Origin: Lactobacillus helsingborgensis
GTDB taxonomy: Bacteria; Bacillota; Bacilli; Lactobacillales; Lactobacillaceae
Assembly: GCF_000970855.1 (NCBI RefSeq)
Contig: NZ_KQ034047.1
Coordinates: 223,623-287,622, forward strand
Direction of reading: 5' to 3'
DNA length: 64,000 bases
The notes under the pieces are model-generated. The model made no database searches and was not told where the DNA came from. It saw only the letters and a program-made list of their open reading frames with translations. Positions 20,453-29,113 of the stretch are shown in pieces. Numbering within the stretch: position 1 is the stretch's first letter; each line of letters opens with the position of its first letter. Position numbers and translations under genes: made by a program.

Positions 20453-21115
20453 TTAAGTCATAATCATTAGGAGAACGCCATTTAATACTGCTAAATAAAT
20501 TGGCATCCATAAAGTTTGCGTATAAAGGTATGACCAAGCAAAAAGGGCTCCAAAAATCACATTAATAAGTAGTAAAGGTAATGAATGCTGCCAATTAAGA
20601 AGACTGAATAAGATACCTGAAGTTAGTATCCCTAAAATTGCAGTTGAAACAGTGTTACTTCTAAAAGCATAGTTAAATAAAAAACCAGTGATTAAAAATT
20701 CCTGCAGTATCGGCAAAACTACACCAATGGCCACTACTAAAAACCAGTAAGTCGCTACTCCTTCATGGTGTAAATAGACAATTTGAAAATTATATAGTTT
20801 AAGCCTGCCATAAGATTGGAGCCATGAAACACTAATTCGCAATGCAGTTACCACAACAGTCAGGCTAATAATTAAGCCAAAGTTGCTAAGCCAAGAACCC
20901 GCAAAACTACGGTCAAAAAAACGTTGTTCCCTATTAAAGCGATAAATAAAAAACAATGAAACCATTAATGAGATAGTTGCAAATAAGATTAGATCCCAAA
21001 TATGAATTGGTGAATTAGCAGTAACTAGCTTAATCACTCCGGCAACCATTAAATAGCTAATAAAATAAATAAGATAGCGTATTAAGTTGCCTTGCCTTGA
21101 TGCTGGTGTATTCAC
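20453..21115 (-). CDS. CPBP-family intramembrane protein lacking protease motifs
   Basis: A 220-residue protein with about six to seven membrane segments and the general layout of CPBP (CAAX protease and bacteriocin-processing) proteins. Motif 1, normally EExxxR, reads QEFLITG near residue 138; motif 2, normally FxxxH, reads LFSLLNW; the last motif is reduced to LNGVL. The residues needed for catalysis are therefore not visible, so a non-proteolytic role is inferred. It is monocistronic and flanked by a hairpin; the promoter is within the 87 bp before the start. No bacteriocin gene is near. Confidence 0.7.
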   Translation of the reverse strand: MNTPASRQGNLIRYLIYFISYLMVAGVIKLVTANSPIHIWDLILFATISLMVSLFFIYRFNREQRFFDRSFAGSWLSNFGLIISLTVVVTALRISVSWLQSYGRLKLYNFQIVYLHHEGVATYWFLVVAIGVVLPILQEFLITGFLFNYAFRSNTVSTAILGILTSGILFSLLNWQHSLPLLLINVIFGALFAWSYLYTQTLWMPIYLAVLNGVLLMIMT

Positions 21116-21202
21116 AAAAATTACCTCTATAATATTATTTACTCTACAAGTTCCATATTATAGCAAAAAAAGTAGCCTAGATAAAATATCAAGGCAGATT
21201 TA

Positions 21203-21559
21203 TTAATCTACACTAATATTATTTATATCCTCCAAAGCAATTTTTTGACCAGCAACAATAATGCCGTCTTCACTATAACCACTGACAAAGCCAACAATAT
21301 CTGCCGGCAACTGATTGTCGTCATTCATAACCTTAAGCTGCAGGTGGACCATGCGGTGATTACCGTACGCCTTGAGTAGCTGCAAGCTTATATCTTCTAT
21401 ACTCATAGTATCTTTAGCAGGATGCTTTACGCTGCGTTCTTGCTTATCTTTATTAATTGCCATAGTATGATCGCTTAAAAAGAAGCCTTGCCACTTTTTC
21501 ATTTTACGATCTTGGTAGTTTTTAAAAAAATCTTGGACAATTTTATCAAAATCATTCAT
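21203..21559 (-). CDS. YolD-like protein
   Basis: A 118-residue protein of the YolD-like family, small proteins usually encoded beside UvrX/UmuC-type Y-family polymerases. The KMKKWQGFFLSDHT block is the family signature; the C-terminal part carries alternating hydrophobic strands ending in ALEDINNISVD. ATG 21559 is chosen because GGTGG lies 8 bases before it; it overlaps the polymerase stop codon by 8 bp, so translation is coupled. A role as polymerase partner is inferred from this constant pairing. It will be SOS-induced with the polymerase. Confidence 0.85.
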   Translation of the reverse strand: MNDFDKIVQDFFKNYQDRKMKKWQGFFLSDHTMAINKDKQERSVKHPAKDTMSIEDISLQLLKAYGNHRMVHLQLKVMNDDNQLPADIVGFVSGYSEDGIIVAGQKIALEDINNISVD

Positions 21560-22874
21560 AAGCATTTCCACCATTATGTCCGCCAACCAGACTGCTGCGT
21601 CTTATCGCCGTTGCCCCTTTAGACAGACTTGAGGCTTTGACCAAACTGGTAAAACCATATTTTTTCCTGATTTTGTCAACAGTTACATTTATTGTGTGCT
21701 TTTTAATTTGCTGCGTCGCGGGAACAAAAAAGGTTAATTGCTGACAATTATCTGGTGCCAAGCGGCTACAATTAACCCCTAAAGCACGTACCGTTTCACC
21801 ACGCCAGTTTTTACGAAAAAGTGCCAGTATTTCTTCAACCAACAAATCATTATCATTAGTGGGACAAATTTTTTGCTGCACGTTAAAGCCCTTGCGACTA
21901 CCATCTTGTTCATACTTAGAAAAGCCAACAAATAAGCTAAGACAGCCAGCTTGTAAACGATGAGCACGTATTCTGGCACCAACCTGTTCGCCAATTTCAC
22001 GTAAAACTATTTCAATTTCTCGTTGATTTGTGTAATCACGGTTTAAAATCTGCGAATTGCCGTAATTCTTCATTATGGGATAATATTTTTCGCTAATAAT
22101 GCTGCGATCAACTCCCCAGCTAATCGCAAATAGCTGTTCACCAATTACGCCAAACTCTTTTTTCAAAATTGCCGGATTAGTATGTGCCAGTTCATACATA
22201 TTATTAATATGTAGGTGATGCAAGCGCCGAGCTATTCTTTTGCCAATCCCCCAAACTTCTTCCAAATCTTTAATTTGCCAAATAGTATCTGGCACATCAA
22301 TATAATGCCAATAATCAATCATTGAACAGCGGTGCTTGGCTGATATGTCCATTGCCAGTTTAGCTAGCAGGGGATTCTCTCCAATGCCGCAAGTAGTATA
22401 AAGGCCTATCTTGTTTTTAATTTCTACCTGAATTTTACGCGCAACCAGATAAGGGTCATCTCCAAACAAACGCCAGGATTTAGTCATATCAATCATGCTT
22501 TCATCAATTGAGTAAACATGGATATCTTCATCAGCAGCATACTTTTGAAAAATTGCCAATACCTGCATGCTGCGCTTGATGTATAAATTCATATGTGGCT
22601 CTACCAAAATTAAATCTGGTGCTTCTTTTTTCGTAGGTAGATCCCGCACTCTCATGACGTTAGTCAACCCATACTTTTTCTTCGCTAAAGGTGAGGCCGC
22701 CATGATTAGCCCCGAGCCATAATTTGTATGCGGCTGATGCGAAACAACCGCTAATACAGCTTTCATCGGATTTAATCCTAATTGCAGGGCCTCACAGCTA
22801 GCAAAGAATGACTTGTTATCAATCATGAAAATCAAACGGTGCGGCTCATAACGATAATCATACATTGCTTTCAC
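21552..22874 (-). CDS. Y-family DNA polymerase, UvrX/UmuC type
   Basis: A translesion polymerase (ImpB/MucB/SamB family), 440 residues. Catalytic acidic residues are visible: FMIDNKSFFASCEA near residue 16 and the SIDESMIDMT block near residue 123. A helix-hairpin-helix stretch, EVWGIGKRIARRLHHL, follows near residue 206, then a little-finger domain. Two LexA-type boxes lie in the promoter (22884-22926). With the coupled YolD gene this forms a damage-inducible two-gene unit. Chromosomal rather than plasmid location is suggested by the flanking housekeeping genes. Confidence 0.93.
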   Translation of the reverse strand: MKAMYDYRYEPHRLIFMIDNKSFFASCEALQLGLNPMKAVLAVVSHQPHTNYGSGLIMAASPLAKKKYGLTNVMRVRDLPTKKEAPDLILVEPHMNLYIKRSMQVLAIFQKYAADEDIHVYSIDESMIDMTKSWRLFGDDPYLVARKIQVEIKNKIGLYTTCGIGENPLLAKLAMDISAKHRCSMIDYWHYIDVPDTIWQIKDLEEVWGIGKRIARRLHHLHINNMYELAHTNPAILKKEFGVIGEQLFAISWGVDRSIISEKYYPIMKNYGNSQILNRDYTNQREIEIVLREIGEQVGARIRAHRLQAGCLSLFVGFSKYEQDGSRKGFNVQQKICPTNDNDLLVEEILALFRKNWRGETVRALGVNCSRLAPDNCQQLTFFVPATQQIKKHTINVTVDKIRKKYGFTSLVKASSLSKGATAIRRSSLVGGHNGGNAYE

Positions 22875-22883
22875 TTCCTATTG

Positions 22884-22935
22884 CAAACCTGTGTTCGCTA
22901 AAATAAATTATACAAACACAAGTTCGAATAATCAA
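22884..22935 (-). promoter_or_regulatory. SOS promoter with two LexA (DinR) boxes
   Basis: On the minus strand, TTGATT (22935-22930) and TATAAT (22912-22907) are 17 bases apart. CGAACTTGTGTTTG (22926-22913) fills the spacer, and CGAACACAGGTTTG (22897-22884) lies just past the -10. Both match the Gram-positive CGAAC-N4-GTTCG operator with one change each. LexA bound here would block the polymerase promoter. Confidence 0.9.
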
Positions 22936-22943
22936 GCGGAAAA

Positions 22944-23405
22944 TTAGTCAATTCTTTCAATAGTAACTTGATATTCACCAGCCGGTGCAGCAACACTGAC
23001 GGTTTTACCAACTTCTTTTTTCATGATTGCCTGCCCTAACGGCGAATCAAACGCAACTTTTCCAGCAGCAATATCAGCTTCCATACGACCGACAATTTGA
23101 TATGTTTCAGTTTCTGGGTCATCAGCAAATTTCAGTGTGACTGTCTTGCCCAAATCTACTTTGCCATCAGCCTTTTTTTCAATGATTTCGGCATATTTCA
23201 ATTGCTTTTCCAGATAACGCAGGCGACTTTGAAGGTGGCCTAAATCACGTTTTGCTTCCGTATACTCAGTATTTTCCGATAAGTCGCCTAGTGAGCGTGC
23301 TTCCTGCAAAATTTTAATTCTTCGAGGTCGGTCCTTTTTCAAATCAGCAATTTCATCTTTAATTTTTTGATAGCCCTGTGGTGTCATTTTTTGATAATAA
23401 ACCAA
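22944..23405 (-). CDS. greA: Transcription elongation factor GreA
   Basis: GreA rescues backtracked RNA polymerase by stimulating transcript cleavage. The protein has the N-terminal coiled coil (residues 1-75, starting MTPQGYQKIKDEI with the tip region LSENTEYTEAK carrying the acidic pair) and the C-terminal FKBP-like domain (SPLGQAIMKKEVGKTV). At 153 residues it is slightly short of the E. coli protein but usual for lactobacilli. AGGAGAAAAA precedes the start. Confidence 0.95.
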   Translation of the reverse strand: MVYYQKMTPQGYQKIKDEIADLKKDRPRRIKILQEARSLGDLSENTEYTEAKRDLGHLQSRLRYLEKQLKYAEIIEKKADGKVDLGKTVTLKFADDPETETYQIVGRMEADIAAGKVAFDSPLGQAIMKKEVGKTVSVAAPAGEYQVTIERID

Positions 23406-23485
23406 AATATTTTTCTCCTATATTTTTGCTGCTAAAATTATCCACATGCTTAAAGCACTGTAATATTAGCTTTTTTATTTAATTT

Positions 23486-23512
23486 TTAGCACTCATAAAA
23501 TAAGAGTGCTAA
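23486..23512 (+). promoter_or_regulatory. CIRCE operator (HrcA binding site)
   Basis: TTAGCACTC, nine bases, GAGTGCTAA: a perfect match to the CIRCE consensus. It lies just upstream of a TATAAT at 23540-23545 and 103 bp before hsp20, placing this gene in the HrcA heat-shock regulon. Confidence 0.95.
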
Positions 23513-23614
23513 TTATTTCCATTTTAAAAATCTGCATACTATAATAATAAGTGTCAGGAAGAAATGAAAGTCTTCTGATACAAATATATAAATTTTGAAA
23601 GGAAGTTTTTTACT

Positions 23615-24037
23615 ATGGCAAATGATATGATGAATCGGCACAATGATTTATTCGATGCGATGAACGATTGGTTTGATCTTCCAAGAAAATTTTTTGACGA
23701 TAACGAAGTAGCAAAATTAATGCAATCAGATGTTGTTGAAAACGACAAAGAATATGTAATTAAAGTTGATATGCCGGGAATGGATAAAGACAAGATCCAC
23801 CTTAATTATAATAATGGTATTTTGAGTGTATCAGGCTCAAGAAAGTCTTTCAAAGATATGTCTAAGGACAATAGCATAATTCACCGTGAGAGAAGCGAAG
23901 GTCACATTTCACGCAGCTTCAGATTGCCAAATGTGGTTGCAAGTGACATTCACGCCAAATACGATAACGGTGTATTGACTATTACCCTGCCAAAGCAACA
24001 AGCTGGTGCAAGTGATAACTCAATTCAAATTGACTAA
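23615..24037 (+). CDS. hsp20: Hsp20 family small heat-shock protein
   Basis: A 140-residue alpha-crystallin-type chaperone that holds unfolding proteins. The alpha-crystallin domain runs from about residue 38 (VVENDKEYVIKVDMPGM) to 130, with the typical NGILSVSG and DNGVLTITLPK strands; the variable N-terminal arm contains MNDWFDLPRKFF. GAAAGGAAG lies before the ATG. Control by HrcA is expected from the perfect CIRCE site. A terminator follows about 100 bp downstream. Confidence 0.95.
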   Translation: MANDMMNRHNDLFDAMNDWFDLPRKFFDDNEVAKLMQSDVVENDKEYVIKVDMPGMDKDKIHLNYNNGILSVSGSRKSFKDMSKDNSIIHRERSEGHISRSFRLPNVVASDIHAKYDNGVLTITLPKQQAGASDNSIQID

Positions 24038-24138
24038 TTGCTTTCAAGTCATCAAAATATATTAACTCATTGATATAAGAGAAAGTCTATTTAAATTTGT
24101 CTGAACTGTTTTTAAAATAAAATTTTTCAGAAACAATA

Positions 24139-24178
24139 AAATAAGCCAACCAGATTAAGTTCCGGTTGGCTTATTTTG
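24139..24178 (+). terminator. Terminator downstream of hsp20
   Basis: AAATAAGCCAACC pairs perfectly with GGTTGGCTTATTT around a 12-base loop, followed by TTGTTT. Confidence 0.85.
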
Positions 24179-24332
24179 TTTCCAACTGCTTTAAATAGTT
24201 TTAATCTAAGAATATCAATAATAATTTAACATAGTTATTCTTGCAGTTCGATTATTACTAATACGCAGTCCACTAGAGCAGAGACCACCTCACCTTTTAA
24301 TCTTTTTCATTCTCAAGATTATTAACTGCTAA

Positions 24333-24587
24333 ATTCAAATAACCAATGGCGCAACAAATATTTTTCTTAACGATTTAGATAAAACTGCCGCACCAATTTT
24401 AGCAGATGCTATTAAAAGCATGTCGCAGAATTACCAACAAAGTATTCAAAGTGCTCCAGTACAAAATGCACCAGAAAATACTCAAGATATGATTGCAGAG
24501 TTAAAGCAATTAAAAAAGTTAGTTGATGAAGGAATATTAACTGAAGAAGAATTTTCGGCTAAGAAGAAACAAGTTTTAGGATTATAA
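24333..24587 (+). pseudogene. 5'-truncated SHOCT-domain protein remnant
   Basis: An open frame of 84 codons begins right after an in-frame TAA and has no usable start or ribosome site; the first ATG is at 24420. The C-terminal 30 residues (MIAELKQLKKLVDEGILTEE and on to the stop) are a clear SHOCT domain, a short oligomerisation tail found on many unrelated proteins. The upstream part (NGATNIFLNDLDKTAAP...) looks coding but lacks the N-terminal domain that such proteins carry. A 55-residue protein from 24420 cannot be excluded. A terminator follows at 24592. Confidence 0.7.
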
Positions 24588-24591
24588 AGTC

Positions 24592-24626
24592 AAAGTGGGT
24601 TCAGCTATTGAACTCGCTTTTCTTTT
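24592..24626 (+). terminator. Terminator after the SHOCT remnant
   Basis: AAAGTGGGTTCA pairs (with two G-T pairs) with TGAACTCGCTTT, followed by TTCTTTT. Confidence 0.75.
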
Positions 24627-24679
24627 AGCTTAAAATATAAAGTAATTTAAAAATAGATTAAAAAAGGAGAATATATTTT

Positions 24680-25996
24680 ATGGCTCATAAACTAACTGTC
24701 CAAGAACTGGAAAAGTTTGCGGAAAACTTTAATAAAAATCCGCAAAATCAGGTTGTTGCTCGAGCTGCTCAAAAAAGTGGTGTTTTAACAGCTGCTTACA
24801 ATGATCGCGTTCAAAGTGAATTGACCCGTGTATTTTCAACCGAACTTGACACAGAAAATGTTACTAATCAACGCCAATCAGGTCGTTGCTGGGAATTTGC
24901 TACTTTAAACATCTTACGCCACAATTTTGGCAAAAAATATCACTGCAAGAACTTTACCTTCTCTCAAAGTTATAACTTTTTCTGGGATAAAATCGAGCGC
25001 GCAAATATTTTTTATGACAATATTTTGGCTACTGCCGATGAGCCGCTTGATTCACGCACCGTTAAAGCTCATTTAGACGGTGCCGGTGAAGATGGTGGTC
25101 AATTCCACATGGGAGCTGCTTTGATTGAAAAATATGGCGTTGTGCCTTCTTATGCTATGCCTGAAAGCTTTAACGCCAATAATACTATGGGCTTTGCCAA
25201 GGCTTTGGGTGATAAGCTCAAAAAAGATGCGCTAGTCCTACGTAAATTAAAGCAAGACGGTAAAGACGATGAAGTCGAGAAAGCCCGTAAACAATTCCTA
25301 AGTGAAGTTTACCAAATGACGGCAATTGCAGTCGGTGAACCACCTAAGAAATTTGATTTGGAATACCGTGATGATGACAAGAAATATCATTTGGACAAAG
25401 ATTTAACCCCACTAGAATTTTTGCATAAATACATGGGCGATGTTGACTTCAATGATTACGTTGTATTGTCTAATGCACCGGATCATGAATATGATAAGTT
25501 ATATGGTCTGCCATTTGAAGATAACGTTGAAGGTTCTTATCGCATTAAATTCTTGAATGTGCCGATGGAATACTTGGAAACTGCAGCTGTTAACCAATTA
25601 AAAGATGGTGAGGCTGTTTGGTTTGGTAATGATGTTGGTGAACAAAGCGATCGTAAAAAGGGTTATCTTGATAGTGACCTCTATCAATTAAGCGACCTCT
25701 TTGGCGTAGACCTTAAGATGTCTAAGGCAGACCGCTTAAGAACTGGTGCCGGTGCCTCAACTCATGCTATGACTTTAGTCGGCGTGGATGAGGACGGCGG
25801 TCATGTTCGCCAATGGAAAGTTGAAAATTCTTGGGGTGAAAAGAACGGAGACAAAGGTTTCTTCGTCATGAACAACGACTGGTTTAAAGATTATGTTTAC
25901 GAAGTTGTTGTCCACAAGAAGTACCTGACTCCAGAACAAGTAGCTATTGCCGAAGGTCCAATTACAGACTTACCAGCTTGGGACTCACTTGCTTAA
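24680..25996 (+). CDS. pepE: C1-family thiol endopeptidase, PepE/PepC type
   Basis: A cytoplasmic papain-fold peptidase of the bleomycin-hydrolase family (aminopeptidase C group) that degrades casein-derived and other peptides. The catalytic residues are clear: Cys in NQRQSGRCWEFA near residue 70, His in ASTHAMTLVGVD near residue 361 and Asn in KVENSWGEKNG near residue 382. The length of 438 and the WEF context after the catalytic Cys fit PepE/PepG endopeptidases of lactobacilli better than PepC; the exact subgroup is my judgement. AAAGGAG precedes the ATG. It is monocistronic with a bidirectional terminator behind it. Confidence 0.88.
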   Translation: MAHKLTVQELEKFAENFNKNPQNQVVARAAQKSGVLTAAYNDRVQSELTRVFSTELDTENVTNQRQSGRCWEFATLNILRHNFGKKYHCKNFTFSQSYNFFWDKIERANIFYDNILATADEPLDSRTVKAHLDGAGEDGGQFHMGAALIEKYGVVPSYAMPESFNANNTMGFAKALGDKLKKDALVLRKLKQDGKDDEVEKARKQFLSEVYQMTAIAVGEPPKKFDLEYRDDDKKYHLDKDLTPLEFLHKYMGDVDFNDYVVLSNAPDHEYDKLYGLPFEDNVEGSYRIKFLNVPMEYLETAAVNQLKDGEAVWFGNDVGEQSDRKKGYLDSDLYQLSDLFGVDLKMSKADRLRTGAGASTHAMTLVGVDEDGGHVRQWKVENSWGEKNGDKGFFVMNNDWFKDYVYEVVVHKKYLTPEQVAIAEGPITDLPAWDSLA

Positions 25997-26013
25997 GCTA
26001 AGCTATAACTAAT

Positions 26014-26050
26014 AAAAAGACGAAATTCAAACACGAATTTCGTCTTTTTT
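26014..26050. terminator. Bidirectional terminator between pepE and the nucleoside cluster
   Basis: AAAAAGACGAAATTC pairs perfectly with GAATTTCGTCTTTTT around six bases; T runs exist on both strands. Confidence 0.92.
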
Positions 26051-26064
26051 GTTACAAATATTAA

Positions 26065-27003
26065 TTACTTACTTCGTAGTAATAATTCGTCAAATTTCTT
26101 AAAGAATAGTTTTTTATCAGCTTTAGTAACCAAATTGATTTCCCGACCATTAGGATCATCTTCCATGCGGCCAGCAGCTAATCCTTCCGTAATTACTTTT
26201 ATTTGGTGCTTTTTACTTTCTAAAATCACTTCAGGATAAAGGACACTAATTATAGTTAAAACGTCCCAGAAGTATAATTGGACACTCTTAGTTGGAGGAT
26301 TAACTAAAAGGCAATAGCCTTGCGCAACTAAATCAGCAGCGGGATATTCACGTAAGCTGGCCCAATGCATTCTTATCTCATCTGTTAGTGGCAGTTCTTC
26401 ACTGCTTTCAAGACCTACAATTTGTATTGGAATATTAGATTGCAATACTCTTTCAAGTGCAAATGGATCCCAAAAGGTATTCCAGTCTTGTGTACCATCA
26501 GCGTTAACTTGAATAACATTACCATGTCCATCAAGCGCTCCACCCATCCAATACAGTTTTTCAATGTTATCTGCAATTTTAGGATTAGTTTCTAAAGCGC
26601 GCGCCAAATCTGTTAACGGCCCAGTCATAACTAAAGTTACAGGTTGACTTGCCGCCATAATTTTTTCGACCATATCTAAATGGGCAGGCTTTTCTGCCAT
26701 TTTAGTAATCATTTTGCCAGATTGATTTAATAATGGTAAAAAATCAAATGAATAAGCAGCTTTACGCCATTCTTCCGGAAATTGGTTTACAGCCCGTGAA
26801 TTTGACTTGGCAATTTCTATTTGGTCACCGCGTAAGTTAAATCGGTCCGTCATTTTACGGCATACTTCAACAGCAGGATCAACATAACCGTCAGCATCAA
26901 TTGCACTGACCCCAATTAATTTAATGTCTGGAGCCAATAAAAGTAACAAATATGACACTAAATCATCAATATTACCGTCATGATTAAAATATATTTCTTT
27001 CAT
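26065..27003 (-). CDS. Nucleoside hydrolase
   Basis: Hydrolyses ribonucleosides to base and ribose. The Ca2+-binding Asp cluster appears as FNHDGNIDDLVSY at residues 6-18, a variant of DTDxGxDD. VTLVMTGPLTDLARAL near residue 127 and the downstream WDPFALERVL with the late Asp are also family features. The length of 312 is standard. It follows the nucleoside permease gene after 8 bp, so imported nucleosides can be cleaved at once. Base preference (purine, pyrimidine or broad) cannot be read from the sequence. Confidence 0.92.
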   Translation of the reverse strand: MKEIYFNHDGNIDDLVSYLLLLLAPDIKLIGVSAIDADGYVDPAVEVCRKMTDRFNLRGDQIEIAKSNSRAVNQFPEEWRKAAYSFDFLPLLNQSGKMITKMAEKPAHLDMVEKIMAASQPVTLVMTGPLTDLARALETNPKIADNIEKLYWMGGALDGHGNVIQVNADGTQDWNTFWDPFALERVLQSNIPIQIVGLESSEELPLTDEIRMHWASLREYPAADLVAQGYCLLVNPPTKSVQLYFWDVLTIISVLYPEVILESKKHQIKVITEGLAAGRMEDDPNGREINLVTKADKKLFFKKFDELLLRSK

Positions 27004-27011
27004 TTTTCTAC

Positions 27012-27968
27012 CTATTTCGACTTAATATAATTTTGACCATCCGCTGCTGGAGCAACAGATTTTCCAAAGAACAGGACTAAAACTAAAATGGTAATTACGT
27101 ATGGGGCAATTTGCATATAAACAGCAGGAATGTGGCTAAAGAATGGTAATTGATTGCCAATAATGCTGATACTTTGAGCAAAACCAAAGAATAGTGACGC
27201 TAGCATTGCACCTAATGGATTCCACTTACCAAAAATCATAGCGGCTAGCGCCATAAAACCTTGCCCCACGATAGTAGAAACTGAAAAGTTGCCTGAAATT
27301 GCTTCTGCAAATACTGCACCGCCTATTCCACCTAAAAAGCCGGATATTAACACGCCGGCATAGCGCATTCCATAAACATTAATTCCTAAAGTATCTGCGG
27401 CTTGCGGATTTTCACCACAAGAGCGCAGGCGTAACCCAAAGCGGGTTTTATATAAAATCCACCATAACAAAATTGACACAATTATTGCCAACCACGCAGG
27501 CGCTGAAGTATTTTGAAAGAAGATAGGACCAATGACAGGGATATTAGCCAAGCCAGGAAAGCTAAAGTAACCGAAACTTTGAGTAATATTTTCAGTTTGC
27601 CCCTTATCATAAATTGCTTTGATTAAAAACACTCCTAGTGGTGGTGCCATGAGATTAAGCACGGTTCCGCTGATAATGTGATCAGCATGAAAATTAATGG
27701 TAGCAACCGCGTGCAGCAATGAAAAGAGCAAACCTACAATACCGCCGACAAAAAGACCAAGCCAAGGAGTTGCCTTACCAAAAGTAGAAGCAAATGTCAG
27801 GTTAAACACAATAGCGGAAAAAGCACCCATTGTCATTATTCCTTCAAGACCAATGTTGGTAATCCCCGAGTTTTCGCTATAAACGCCGCCTAAAGCTGTA
27901 AAGATCAGTGGTGCTGAATACACAAAAGTTGATGACACAATTAGCGCTAAAATTGAAACTAAATTCAT
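27012..27968 (-). CDS. Nucleoside ABC transporter permease 2
   Basis: A BmpA-associated ABC permease (branched-chain/ribose permease superfamily) of 318 residues with eight or more membrane segments. The family feature GLEGIMTMGAFSAIV near residue 40 and the cytoplasmic loop RLRSCGENPQAADTLGINV near residue 180 (contact with the ATPase) are visible. It shares one base with the previous permease stop (27968), so it is coupled. By similarity in order and size it matches NupC of the L. lactis BmpA-NupABC nucleoside importer. Confidence 0.9.
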   Translation of the reverse strand: MNLVSILALIVSSTFVYSAPLIFTALGGVYSENSGITNIGLEGIMTMGAFSAIVFNLTFASTFGKATPWLGLFVGGIVGLLFSLLHAVATINFHADHIISGTVLNLMAPPLGVFLIKAIYDKGQTENITQSFGYFSFPGLANIPVIGPIFFQNTSAPAWLAIIVSILLWWILYKTRFGLRLRSCGENPQAADTLGINVYGMRYAGVLISGFLGGIGGAVFAEAISGNFSVSTIVGQGFMALAAMIFGKWNPLGAMLASLFFGFAQSISIIGNQLPFFSHIPAVYMQIAPYVITILVLVLFFGKSVAPAADGQNYIKSK

Positions 27969-29113
27969 TAATTTTGTCCTCCTTGAGCCTTAGTGGAACT
28001 CACCACCACATTTTCCGACTTTTTTTCTGTGCCCTCAGTTTGTTCTTGAATTGCTTTAGCCTTTTTGGTTTTAAATAAAAGACCAATGACATACTGAATT
28101 GCAACGAAGAAAATAATAGCAGCAATTACTATTGAAACAATCTCATAAGGAATACCAGCAATGGTCTGCATCCCTAAGCCACCAATTTTTAAAATAGAAA
28201 ATAGTAATGATGCTAGAAGAATACCAATAGCCGTGCCCCCGCCAAGAAGAGCTACAGACAAACCGTCCCAACCAATATCCAGACTAGTTGTTTGGGTAAA
28301 GTAGTTTTGATAAGTACCAAGACCTTGCACAACACCACCTAGACCGGCAAAGCCGCCAGATAGTAACATAGACAGCATAATATTCTTTTTAGCAGACATA
28401 CCAGCATAGCGACTGGCTGCAGCGTTCGTACCAACCGAACGAATTTCAAAACCAGTAGTAGTTTTTCTCATTAAATACCAGTATAAAAAGACGGCAACCA
28501 GAGCAATGAAAATTCCCGCATTAATCCGCGAATCACCAAACGTTGAACTGAGCCAATCAATTTTTAAGCTGCCATTAGCAGCAATTGTTTTTGTAGTATC
28601 AGTGTCAACCCTTAATTGACCCGGCATAACTTGCTGCATTAAGTACTGGCAAGAATATAGCACAATATAGTTGATCATTATTGTTGTAATTACTTCGTTG
28701 GTACCAAATTGAGCGCGCAACCAGCCGGCTACACCGGCAACAAGCGCACCGGCAAGAATACCAGTAAGCACAGCTAGCGGAAGCAAAATTACTTTAGGCA
28801 TGTGCGGGTTGGCAAGAACTACCCAAATGGAAGATAGCCAACCAGCTTGAGCCTGACCGGGTAAACCAATATTGAAAAAGCCGGCAGTTGAAGCAATAGC
28901 AAAGCCGATAGCGGTAAAAATCAGTGGCGTAGCTTCACGAATGGTTTCACCAATACCGTTCATGTTGCCTAATGCACTAGAAAACATTGAAGCATAAGCT
29001 TGAAACGGATTATAGCTCCAGATCAGCATGATGACAGCACCAACAATAAAGCCTGCCAAAATGGAAACAATTGGGACTAGGATTTTCTTAGTTTTTAGTG
29101 TTACTTTAAGCAA
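27968..29113 (-). CDS. Nucleoside ABC transporter permease 1
   Basis: The second membrane subunit, 381 residues, with about ten membrane segments. The ATPase-contact loop FEIRSVGTNAAASRYAGM near residue 230 is present. A charged hydrophilic tail of about 35 residues (KTKKAKAIQEQTEGTEKK...) closes the protein. It overlaps the ATPase gene by 8 bp and the other permease by one base. Corresponds to NupB. Confidence 0.9.
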   Translation of the reverse strand: MLKVTLKTKKILVPIVSILAGFIVGAVIMLIWSYNPFQAYASMFSSALGNMNGIGETIREATPLIFTAIGFAIASTAGFFNIGLPGQAQAGWLSSIWVVLANPHMPKVILLPLAVLTGILAGALVAGVAGWLRAQFGTNEVITTIMINYIVLYSCQYLMQQVMPGQLRVDTDTTKTIAANGSLKIDWLSSTFGDSRINAGIFIALVAVFLYWYLMRKTTTGFEIRSVGTNAAASRYAGMSAKKNIMLSMLLSGGFAGLGGVVQGLGTYQNYFTQTTSLDIGWDGLSVALLGGGTAIGILLASLLFSILKIGGLGMQTIAGIPYEIVSIVIAAIIFFVAIQYVIGLLFKTKKAKAIQEQTEGTEKKSENVVVSSTKAQGGQN

